64,000 nt of DNA, taken from contig JARKPK010000008.1 in assembly GCA_029975295.1 (NCBI GenBank), forward strand, positions 1 to 64,000. The letters run 5' to 3'. Below are positions 19,103 through 26,709 of the stretch, piece after piece; position 1 is the first letter of the stretch; each line of letters begins with the position of its first letter. The position numbers and the translations under genes were made by a program. Below the pieces are notes generated by a model. The model did no database searches, had not been told where the DNA came from, and saw only the letters and a list, made by a program, of their open reading frames with translations. Source of the stretch: Thermoguttaceae bacterium. Lineage in GTDB: Bacteria; Planctomycetota; Planctomycetia; Pirellulales; Thermoguttaceae.

Positions 19103-20227
19103 ATGAGCGTTTCGATCGTTGAACTCGTGCGGCGGATTCATGCCGCTCCATCGCAGATTGCGCTGACGGTGTCGGGCGGGGGCGGTTCGGTTATTGCTCA
19201 TTTGCTCGAAGTTCCCGGCGGCTCGCGCACCCTGCTGATGGCCTGCGTGCCTTACGCCGAGAAGGCGCTGATTCACTTCCTCGGCGCACGTCCCGAGCAT
19301 TTCTGTTCCTCGCCGACCAGTCGCGCCATGGCGATGGTTACGTTCCAGCGCGCCCGTGAATTGGTGTCGGCCGATGTCGATGTCGCCGGTGTGGCTTGCA
19401 CCGCCGGGCTCGTGACCGATCGACCCCGCGCCGGGCCGCACCACGCCTTTGTCGCCTATCAAACGCTGAGAGAAACGCGGACTTGGGCTCTGGAGTTGAC
19501 CAAAGGCGCTCGAACTCGCCCCGAGGAAGAGGATGTGGTGGCCCGCTTGACCCTCAACGCCGTGGCGGAGTTTTGCGGCGTCGAGGGAAGACTGGATGTG
19601 CCCTTGCTTTCCGGAGAGGCGATCGTCGAGCAGCAGGCCACTGCGTCTGAAAGCTGGCAACGCCTGCTGTTGGGCCAGGCCGAATGCGTTTTCGAGGGCC
19701 AAGCCAATCCCGTCACCGGCGCGATTCTGTCGGGCGCCTTCAATCCGATGCACCAGGGACACCGGCGGATGTTGGAGTTGGGCCGTGAGATTCTCGGCTT
19801 GCCTGTTGCGCTGGAGATTTCGGTTCGCAATGTGGATAAGCCGCCATTGGACTATATCGAAATCCGCCGTCGGCTTGGGCAGTTTCCGCCCGATCAGCCG
19901 GTATGGCTGTCGCGGGCCGCGACGTTCGAAGAGAAGTCGCGGCTGTTTCCCTGCGCGACGTTTCTTGTGGGAACCGATACCCTCCGCCGGATCGCCGACC
20001 CGAAGTACTGCGGCGGCGACGAGTCGGCGTGCCGGGCCTCGATCGAGCGCATTGCCGGGCGCGGCTGCAAGTTCCTTGTGTTCGGCCGGGAGATCGGGTC
20101 GAGTTTCGTGCGTTTGTCGGACCTGAACTTGCCCGACGTGCTGCGGGCCATCTGCCGAGAAGTGCCTGCCGAGATGTTCCGCGAAAGCGTTTCTTCCACG
20201 GCCCTGCGCCGCGCCGGCGCCTGGTGA
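19103..20227 (+). CDS. fused CinA-like domain + nucleotidyltransferase (HIGH-type, NMN/NaMN adenylyltransferase-like)
   Basis: This 374-aa two-domain protein starts at an ATG with a GGGGGAAG run just upstream. Residues 1-165 resemble the C-terminal amidohydrolase domain of CinA (LTVSGGGGSVIAHLL, VAGVACTAGLVTDRPRAGPHHAFVA), which in bacteria deamidates nicotinamide mononucleotide. Residues 205-374 are a nucleotidyltransferase with LSGAFNPMHQGHRRM ((H/T)xGH at 217-220), VGTDTLRRIAD and C-terminal ESVSSTALR, the layout of NadD/NadM-type adenylyltransferases. If both domains act, one chain could convert NMN to NaMN and then adenylylate it. The CinA Ser/Lys dyad is not clearly conserved by eye, so the first activity is less certain. 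It is divergent from the acyl-CoA operon and convergent with rsmE. Confidence 0.75.
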   Translation: MSVSIVELVRRIHAAPSQIALTVSGGGGSVIAHLLEVPGGSRTLLMACVPYAEKALIHFLGARPEHFCSSPTSRAMAMVTFQRARELVSADVDVAGVACTAGLVTDRPRAGPHHAFVAYQTLRETRTWALELTKGARTRPEEEDVVARLTLNAVAEFCGVEGRLDVPLLSGEAIVEQQATASESWQRLLLGQAECVFEGQANPVTGAILSGAFNPMHQGHRRMLELGREILGLPVALEISVRNVDKPPLDYIEIRRRLGQFPPDQPVWLSRAATFEEKSRLFPCATFLVGTDTLRRIADPKYCGGDESACRASIERIAGRGCKFLVFGREIGSSFVRLSDLNLPDVLRAICREVPAEMFRESVSSTALRRAGAW

Positions 20228-20346
20228 TCGCTCCAGTGCCCGCAATTCGAAATGGCCCTCCCTGGCCCAAAAGCGGCGACGTGCCGTTGCGGCCGTTCAC
20301 CGCCGAACATTGATGTTTTGCCGAACACCGATCTGTTCTCTTTCCT

Positions 20347-21150
20347 CTAGTCCAGCTTGCGCTGCGTTGCCGGACCGATGGCAGCCTGCTGGATTTGGTG
20401 TGCAAACAGGGCCGCCAGAGACAAAGCGGCGGTTTCCACACGGAGAATCCGCGGTCCCAGGTCGAATAGCTGCCAGCGGGCATTCGTCGCCACGGCGACC
20501 TCGCCGTCGGTGAATCCGCCCTCAGGGCCGACAGCCGCAACGATCTCCGACGGAATCGTGATCTCCGGCAGCGGCAGACAAACGCTTGAATCGTGTGATG
20601 CTGGCGCATGTTCTTCCGAAGCAAGCACGTGTGCTTCTGCCGCCGTTGACGACGGGTGAGCCAGCACCCGGAGATCGGCCCGGCAACATTCCGCGAACTC
20701 GGACCATTCCACCGATTCAGAGATCTCCATCAGCCGATTGCGGCCGCACTGTTTGCTAGCGGCAACAACCGCGCGGGCGAGCCGGGTTCGAGCCGATTCG
20801 CCCGGTTCGCTCACGCTGCGCTGCGTTGTGAGCGGAATAAACGTCGAAACGCCCAGCTCGACGAGCTTCTCGACGAGCCATTTCTGACGGTCGCCTTTCG
20901 GCAGGGCCGCGGCAAGGACGAGTCGGGCCGGCAATTCACGTTCGAACGGGCGGTGTTCCATCAGCCGAAGCACCGCAGCGTCGCGCCGAATCTGCGCCAC
21001 TTCTGCGAGGTATTCTCCGCCGAAACCGTCGAACACGATCACCTGACGACCGATGCGCGCTCTCATCACGTGAATGAGATGATGCGCTTCGGCGCCGGAA
21101 AGTTCGATCCGGTCGCCGGCGATTCTAAATTCGCAGAAGAATCGATCCAT
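20347..21150 (-). CDS. rsmE: 16S rRNA (uracil1498-N3)-methyltransferase RsmE
   Basis: This 267-aa SPOUT-family methyltransferase modifies U1498 of 16S rRNA. It has the N-terminal PUA-like domain (RFFCEFRI, GAEAHHLIHVMR) and the SPOUT domain (ALPKGDRQKWLVEKLVELG) with the SAM-binding trefoil-knot motifs AAVGPEGGFTDGE and FDLGPRILRVETAA at the C-terminus. Length and order match RsmE. An Ala/Glu/His-rich loop at about 160-185 (TAAEAHVLASEEHAPAS) is longer than usual. It stands alone, divergent from the ExeA-like ATPase and convergent with the nucleotidyltransferase fusion. The ATG start gives the canonical MDRFF N-terminus. Confidence 0.95.
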   Translation of the reverse strand: MDRFFCEFRIAGDRIELSGAEAHHLIHVMRARIGRQVIVFDGFGGEYLAEVAQIRRDAAVLRLMEHRPFERELPARLVLAAALPKGDRQKWLVEKLVELGVSTFIPLTTQRSVSEPGESARTRLARAVVAASKQCGRNRLMEISESVEWSEFAECCRADLRVLAHPSSTAAEAHVLASEEHAPASHDSSVCLPLPEITIPSEIVAAVGPEGGFTDGEVAVATNARWQLFDLGPRILRVETAALSLAALFAHQIQQAAIGPATQRKLD

Positions 21151-21294
21151 CGTGCTGCCGATGCTCCCGTGAGAACTCGCTGATTTGACGCGCCGGACCT
21201 CAAACAGATTTCGTCGTGAGCATCAAGTCGCAGTCGAGCTGAAGTTCTTGTCAAGCTTTGCCGATTATACCAAAGAATAGGGAGAATCGGCTTG

Positions 21295-22089
21295 ATGAAC
21301 CCGGCCCGTTGTGCAGTTCGAATCTCGCCTTTTGGGGGAGCAAACGGCCGATATTTTCTCGGCCCGACCCACGAAGAGGCGTTTTCGCGTCTGCTGTTTC
21401 TTTGGGAACAACAGCGGCGGCTGGGATTATTAATGGGGCCGACGGGCAGCGGAAAGACGTCGTTGCTTCGGCACTTTGCGCGGCAGGTGCAGCGTTGCGG
21501 CGCACCGGCGGCCATGCTGAGCTTGATCGGGCTGGAACCGGGCGAAGCGCTGGCGAGAATCGCAGCCGACTTCGCCATGTCTCTTTCTCCGACGGCCCCG
21601 CTGCCGAGACTCTGGCATGCGATTGAAGACCGTTTGGCCGAGTTCGCTTACGAGCAGGTTTCGGTAGTGATCCTTTGCGACGACGCAGATCAGGCGTCGC
21701 CGTCGGTCATCGAGCATGTGCAGCGACTGATTGTTTCGTCCACGGCCGGGTGCAAGTTGACCGTTGTGCTTTCCGGGCGGCTCGAACAGATCGGCCGGGT
21801 GGGGCGTCGGCTTCTCGAGTCGGCCGACTTGCGGATCGACTTGCCGCCTTGGACCCGAGAGGAAACGTCTGCGATGGTTGCGGAGTTCCTCGCGGCCGAA
21901 CCGAGCGATTGTCCGCGGTTTTCTGCCGATGCCGTTGAACGCCTATATGCGCTTTCGCGCGGGCTGCCGCGACGGATCTGTCATCTGGCCGATATGGCTT
22001 TGGTCGTCGCCCAGGGCCGCGGCGAGGCCGAGATCGGTCCGGACCTGATCGACGTCGTTCACGATGAGCTGGGCCTGACGGAAGGCTGA
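21295..22089 (+). CDS. ExeA/GspA-like AAA ATPase
   Basis: The 264-aa protein has YFLGPTHEEAFSRLLF at the N-terminus, a pattern shared with ExeA/GspA and TniB-type ATPases. The Walker A GPTGSGKT is at residues 48-55, Walker B is VVILCDDAD, and the C-terminal sensor/lid segment LSRGLPRRICHLADMAL is well conserved. ExeA works with a peptidoglycan-binding partner to place the type II secretin; other relatives are transposition regulators. No peptidoglycan-binding domain and no transposase or secretion gene is adjacent, so the partner is unknown. ATG 21295 has GGGAGA about 10 nt upstream. Many planctomycetes carry several stand-alone copies of this ATPase type. Confidence 0.85.
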   Translation: MNPARCAVRISPFGGANGRYFLGPTHEEAFSRLLFLWEQQRRLGLLMGPTGSGKTSLLRHFARQVQRCGAPAAMLSLIGLEPGEALARIAADFAMSLSPTAPLPRLWHAIEDRLAEFAYEQVSVVILCDDADQASPSVIEHVQRLIVSSTAGCKLTVVLSGRLEQIGRVGRRLLESADLRIDLPPWTREETSAMVAEFLAAEPSDCPRFSADAVERLYALSRGLPRRICHLADMALVVAQGRGEAEIGPDLIDVVHDELGLTEG

Positions 22090-22877
22090 CGCAAGGCGGT
22101 TGGTTACGCCGCTCTCGCGCAGATGGGCCGGCCGCCTCATTCTTCATCTTTCGCTGCGGCGTTGCCGCTGTCGAGTCTCCATGGTCATTCTTCGCCGTGC
22201 CGGTGGGGAAGACCGGCCAAGAAGGTTCCGGCTTTTACGTCTGAAGCAACGCGGCGACCGGCCTGCAATCACGGAAGTGGACGCGGTGGTGGCGACGGTT
22301 GACACGCTCCGGCCGCGATTGAATAATGATCTGATAACGGTGGAGTTGCCGCGCATCGCGTCTCCGGTTCGACGCTGATCGGGCTGTGCCCCGGCGAGCC
22401 CGGCGGATTGACACGCACCGATCAACTGGAGTTCGGGGCCCTGGGCGACAAGCTCCTGCCGTGATGATCCCTTCCATGTTTCGCGCCGCACTTCAGATTG
22501 CGCAAGCGAAGTGGGGCGGCCTGCCTTGTTTCGGAACAGAGTGATTACCAGACCCTTGGATCAGAGTGCAGCGGCGGGTTCCTCGCGTTCCCGACGAGAG
22601 TTGGTCGTTCGTTGATCGGCCCGGTTGCGCTGTCGATCGGAGGGATTTGAAACAGACGGCTGTTGATTGTCGGAAGAGCAACGCAACTGCGAAAATGCCC
22701 CCGGTTCGGAAAGACCGGCGTTTTTTGGGCGGCCAGTCGCGTCCGTCTTCTGAGCATCAATAGGCCGAGTGGCAGGCTGGGTTGTTTTGTGCCTGGGCGC
22801 TGGCGCAGAATGGCTGCGTTGCCGCGCGGACTGGCGACTGTTCGAGCCGAGACGATCGTGAAGCGGGGGCGGCAGAG
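22090..22877. other. 0.8 kb intergenic region, no convincing gene
   Basis: Only weak frames occur. The best is a 65-codon frame 22181-22378 (+) with no ribosome site and no recognised family. A short hairpin CCGGT/ACCGG at 22701-22718 is followed by CG and six T (22721-22726), a possible weak terminator on the plus strand. The promoter for the 14-kb MoxR locus may lie in the last 150 nt, but I saw no good -35/-10 pair. Confidence 0.4.
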
Positions 22878-24047
22878 ATGAAGCGGCTTTGCGGCATGCC
22901 TTTACGGCTGGCGGTTTTTTCCGTCGCGGTCTTCCTTTTTGCGACGGACTCGGCCCTGCTGGGGCCGGCAGCGGCGCGGGCCGAGGGCGATTGGGAGATT
23001 ACGCCCGCATCGGAGCGCGCGCTGGCGATGGGCTTGGAATGGCTGGCCCGCAATCAGGGGCCCGAGGGCAACTGGACCTCGAATGATCTGGGCTTGGTCA
23101 GCATGGGGGCGCTGGCATTCTTGTCGGCCGGCCACATGCCCGGCCGCGGCCAATATGGCGAGGCATGCCAGCGGGCGCTCGACTACGTGGCGCGCAACGC
23201 CAAGGCCTCGGGATTGTTGAACATTGCCGACGGCCAACGCGACATGTACAACCACGGGCTGGCGGCGTTCGTTTTGGGTCAAGCCTACGGCATGACCAGC
23301 GACAGTCGGGTGGGGCCGATTCTCGACCGGGCCTTGCGGCTGATCGCCCAAACACAGTGCGGCGACGGCGGCTGGGACTATCATGCCCGAAGTCAGCAGC
23401 GCGGCCACGACTTGAGCTTGGCGGTGATGCAGGCCAAGGCGTTGCGCAGCGCCGTGGACAGCGGGCTGGAGGTGCCGCCCGAGGTGATCGACCTGGCGAT
23501 CCGCAGTGTGCGGCAACATTACACTCCCCGCGGCTGTTCCCACAACGCGCCCGAGGAAGAACAAAGGAAGCACGACGGGCAGTTCACCTACACGAAGGGC
23601 GGAGGGCAGGCGACCACCGCCATGGCCGCTGCCGGCGTTGTTTGTTTGCAGGAGTTCGCGCAGTACGACGACTGGCGGATCGAGAAGAACATGAAAGTGA
23701 TAGGCGACGCCATTCGTGAGAAGACTAAGCCGGGCGATCGCCGCAACGCGCCGTTCGACGCCTATACGCTGTACTACGTCGGGCAGGCGGTTTATCAAGT
23801 CGGCGGCTCGCATTGGCGGGAACTCTATCCGCTATTGCGCGACAGCCTGGTCGATTCGCAGGTGAAAGCGCCGGGCAAGCCCGACGAGCACGGCAAATGG
23901 CGGGCCAACGGTCGGGTGGACGGGCGGCCCGGCGATCTGTACATGACTTCGGCGGCTTGCTTCGTGCTGGCGATGCCGAACCGATACCTGCCGATCTTGC
24001 AAGAGGGGAAGATCGAGTCGATGAAACGGCAGTTCCAGTCGAGGTAG
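22878..24047 (+). CDS. secreted prenyltransferase/squalene-oxidase-repeat-like protein
   Basis: The 389-aa protein starts at ATG 22878, chosen because it places a signal peptide at the N-terminus (MKRLCGMPLRLAVFSVAVFLFA, processed near ARAEG). The mature part is an alpha/alpha-barrel-like repeat protein with QW-like units: NQGPEGNWTSN, TQCGDGGWDYHARS and a later FTYTKGGGQATTAM. This is the terpenoid-cyclase/protein-prenyltransferase fold. It lacks the DxDD motif of cyclases, so it is unlikely to make terpenes. Planctomycetes often keep such a protein beside MoxR/VWA operons; it may bind a periplasmic ligand. A strong intrinsic terminator follows it, so it can be expressed separately from the downstream genes. 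Confidence 0.85.
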   Translation: MKRLCGMPLRLAVFSVAVFLFATDSALLGPAAARAEGDWEITPASERALAMGLEWLARNQGPEGNWTSNDLGLVSMGALAFLSAGHMPGRGQYGEACQRALDYVARNAKASGLLNIADGQRDMYNHGLAAFVLGQAYGMTSDSRVGPILDRALRLIAQTQCGDGGWDYHARSQQRGHDLSLAVMQAKALRSAVDSGLEVPPEVIDLAIRSVRQHYTPRGCSHNAPEEEQRKHDGQFTYTKGGGQATTAMAAAGVVCLQEFAQYDDWRIEKNMKVIGDAIREKTKPGDRRNAPFDAYTLYYVGQAVYQVGGSHWRELYPLLRDSLVDSQVKAPGKPDEHGKWRANGRVDGRPGDLYMTSAACFVLAMPNRYLPILQEGKIESMKRQFQSR

Positions 24048-24118
24048 CTTGGTTGGGAACGGTCCGGCCGGCGGCCTCGCCCCCTTCGGCCCTCAACCGC
24101 GAAAAAAACGAACCTTGC

Positions 24119-24141
24119 AGCGGCCGTTGCGGCCGCTTTTT
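24119..24141 (+). terminator. intrinsic terminator between the prenyltransferase-like gene and batA-like gene
   Basis: A perfect 8-bp stem AGCGGCCG / CGGCCGCT with a 3-nt TTG loop is followed immediately by TTTTT. It lies 71 nt after the stop of the upstream gene and 18 nt before the ATG of the BatA-like gene, so it either ends the first transcript or works as a partial terminator (attenuator) inside the locus. Confidence 0.8.
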
Positions 24142-24159
24142 CGGGAAGAACAGTAACAG

Positions 24160-26649
24160 ATGTTTTTGGCCCCTTGGTTTGCGGTTGCCGGACTGGTCGC
24201 TGCGGCCGGACCCGTTTTGATCCATCTGCTCAATCGTCGCCGCTTCAAGGTGGTGGAATGGGCGGCGATGGACTTCTTGCGCGAAGCGCTGTTTCGCAGC
24301 CGGCGAATGCTGCAAATCCGCGACTTTGTCTTGCTTGCCCTGCGGACGGCCTGCATTCTTCTCTTCGGAGCCGCCCTGGCGCAGCCGTTCCTTTCGGCCA
24401 CGGCGGACGCGGGCTCGAACCAGCCGGTTCATGCGATCCTGCTGATCGACAACAGTCTGAGCATGAGCTATCAGCGGCTTGGTGGAACTGTTCTCGACGA
24501 GGCGAAACGCCAGGCGCAGTCGATGATCGAGAACTTGCCGCGAGGCAGTCGCATATCGGTGCTGCCCGCTTGCGGGCAACCGTCGGGCGTGACTTTCGAC
24601 GCCCATTACACCAAACAAGATGCCTTGGAGGCGCTGGATGCGATCACCTGGGTCGATCGGCAGGCGAAACCGCGCGAAACCCTCGACCTGGCGATTGCCG
24701 CGGCCGGTCGAACCGCGTCGCCGGCCCGAAAGCAGGTGGTGCTGTTTACCGATCAACAAGTGGACGGGTGGTCCGCCGCACAATTGTCCGATCAGCTCGA
24801 TCAGGTGCCCGGCGGAGTGAAATTGGTCGATTTGCGGAGCGACCCGGCCGACATCGAGAACAGCTTTGTGGCCGATTTTCGCGTTCGCGACGCGGTTGTC
24901 GATTTGCACACGCCCGCCACGTTTGTGGCCGTGGTTTCTCATCAGGGGCCGACGGAACGCCGCGACGTGCCGGTCAGCCTAATGGTCGAGGGGCAAGTGG
25001 TGCAGACGATCAGTGTCGATCTTCAGCCGGGGCAGCGCCGCGAGATCGAGTTTGAGCCGTATCCGTTCGATGTTTCAGCGGAGCCGGGGCGCCCCTATTT
25101 CGCCACCGCCGAGGCCGTGCTTCCGCCCGATCGGTTGCCGGGCGACGACCGCCGCGCACTGGTCGTGCCCGTGGTGGCCGCTTTGCCCGTGGTGTTTGTC
25201 GATCAGTTCGGGCGCGACGAAGATCCGCGGCGCGGCCGCTACGGCGAGACCTATCACCTGCGGCGCCTGTTGGCTCCCATCGGCAATCAAACCACCCGCG
25301 ACAAGCAACTCGTTCGGGCCGAACATCGAACGATCGACGAATTGGATCAGGCGTTGCTCGAAGACGCCCGGCTTGTGGTTGTGGCCGGAGTTCCGTTTCC
25401 CGGGGCTGCGGCCCAATTGCTGCGGCAATATGTGGAGCAAGGGGGCAGCCTGGTGATTGCCGCGGGCGGTCTATTCGATCCGGCGGCATGGACCCAAGAC
25501 GCCTGGCTACAGGGCAAAGGGATTCTTCCCGTCCCGCTCGACGCCGTCTTGGTCGGCCGCTTGCCGGAAGAGTCGCCCAACCGTGTTGAGTACTTCCAGT
25601 TCGATTTCAACAGTTTGAAAGATCACGAGTACTTTGCGCTGGAAGGAGTATCGGCCGAGCAACTGCGCGACCTGTACGGGTCAGCCTACTTCTTCAAGAC
25701 GGCCGCCGCCCAGTTCACCGACGAGATCAAGGAGCAGGCGGTCAACTCGGTTTTGGAGGAACTCCGCGGACGCGAGTCTGCCGTGGCCGAAATCGAACAG
25801 GCGTTGTCGCAATTGGCCCGCAGCGACGCGGCCGGCAACCTTTCGGCGGCCGATCGACGCCGGCAGCAGGAGTTGGAACAACAGCGCGCCCGAATCATCC
25901 CCAACTGGCTTCGATGGGCCGAGGGGATGATCGACGCAACCGCCTCGCTCTCGATCGAGCAGCGCGCCGAGTTGTCGCGGCCGACCGTTGTGGCGCGCTT
26001 CACCAACGGACTGCCGTTCATGGTCGAACGCCGCATCGGCCGGGGCAAAGTGCTGCTGATCGCCAGCGGGGTGTTTTCGGGCGGCGACTCCGCTTGGAAC
26101 ACGCTCTCGCTCAGCAACGCCGTGCTGGTGTACGATCGCATCTTGCGAGGAATGATGCAGCAAACCCTTCCTCCGCGCAACCTCAGCACCGAGCAAGCGA
26201 TGTTGTTGCCGGTGCCCGCCGCCCAGCGCAACGCACGATTCAGCATCAGCGGGCCGAACACACAAGATGTACCGCTCAGCGCCGAGGTGTTGGGGGCGGG
26301 GCAGTACGGATTGCGGATTCGAGAATGTGTCTGGCGCGGCCTCTATCGGGTGACCGCGCATCGGCCGGCCGACGCGCCTTCGGGCGACGGGCCTCTTTGG
26401 GAAGTCGTGCTGGCGGCCAACGGCCCCAGCGACGAGTCGCTGCTTTCCGGCGACTCGGCGGCGAGCTTGCGCGAGAAGGCTGGTCGAACCGCCGGACTGG
26501 AGACGGAAAAGGCGCTGGCCTTGGGATTGCAGCGGGCGCAGATCGGCGGGGCTCATCTGTGGAAATGGGCGATTGTCGCCGTGCTAGTCTGTCTGTTGGC
26601 GGAGTTGTTCGTATTGGCTTGGCCGGCCCTGCGCGGCCGCGGAGCGTAA
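24160..26649 (+). CDS. BatA-domain / VWA membrane protein of the MoxR operon
   Basis: The 829-aa inner-membrane protein begins with a BatA (N-terminal aerotolerance-like) domain: TM segment 5-24 ending in HLLNRRRFKVVEWAAMDFL, and a second TM at about 56-78. A von Willebrand A domain follows with MIDAS start LLIDNSLSMS (Asp97, Ser99, Ser101). The middle holds beta-sandwich-like segments and an amidotransferase-like stretch (LVVVAGVPFPG, QGGSLVIAAGG). A single TM near 803-823 ends the chain. The bulk therefore faces the periplasm. VWA proteins of this type are clients or partners of MoxR AAA+ ATPases in envelope processes. The next gene starts 60 nt downstream and shares the same architecture. 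Confidence 0.88.
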   Translation: MFLAPWFAVAGLVAAAGPVLIHLLNRRRFKVVEWAAMDFLREALFRSRRMLQIRDFVLLALRTACILLFGAALAQPFLSATADAGSNQPVHAILLIDNSLSMSYQRLGGTVLDEAKRQAQSMIENLPRGSRISVLPACGQPSGVTFDAHYTKQDALEALDAITWVDRQAKPRETLDLAIAAAGRTASPARKQVVLFTDQQVDGWSAAQLSDQLDQVPGGVKLVDLRSDPADIENSFVADFRVRDAVVDLHTPATFVAVVSHQGPTERRDVPVSLMVEGQVVQTISVDLQPGQRREIEFEPYPFDVSAEPGRPYFATAEAVLPPDRLPGDDRRALVVPVVAALPVVFVDQFGRDEDPRRGRYGETYHLRRLLAPIGNQTTRDKQLVRAEHRTIDELDQALLEDARLVVVAGVPFPGAAAQLLRQYVEQGGSLVIAAGGLFDPAAWTQDAWLQGKGILPVPLDAVLVGRLPEESPNRVEYFQFDFNSLKDHEYFALEGVSAEQLRDLYGSAYFFKTAAAQFTDEIKEQAVNSVLEELRGRESAVAEIEQALSQLARSDAAGNLSAADRRRQQELEQQRARIIPNWLRWAEGMIDATASLSIEQRAELSRPTVVARFTNGLPFMVERRIGRGKVLLIASGVFSGGDSAWNTLSLSNAVLVYDRILRGMMQQTLPPRNLSTEQAMLLPVPAAQRNARFSISGPNTQDVPLSAEVLGAGQYGLRIRECVWRGLYRVTAHRPADAPSGDGPLWEVVLAANGPSDESLLSGDSAASLREKAGRTAGLETEKALALGLQRAQIGGAHLWKWAIVAVLVCLLAELFVLAWPALRGRGA

Positions 26650-26709
26650 TGTGATTGTTGTTCGGGCGATCCGTTGGCGCATTATTTTTCTTTGGATCAG
26701 TAATCATCG

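Noticed and set aside
21310..21345. GTTCGAATC resembling a tRNA T-loop
   Set aside because: Flanking bases do not pair as a T-stem and it is inside the ExeA-like coding sequence.
22181..22378. 65-codon plus-strand frame with a fairly natural-looking C-terminal half
   Set aside because: No ribosome site, no family match, isolated in a long gap.
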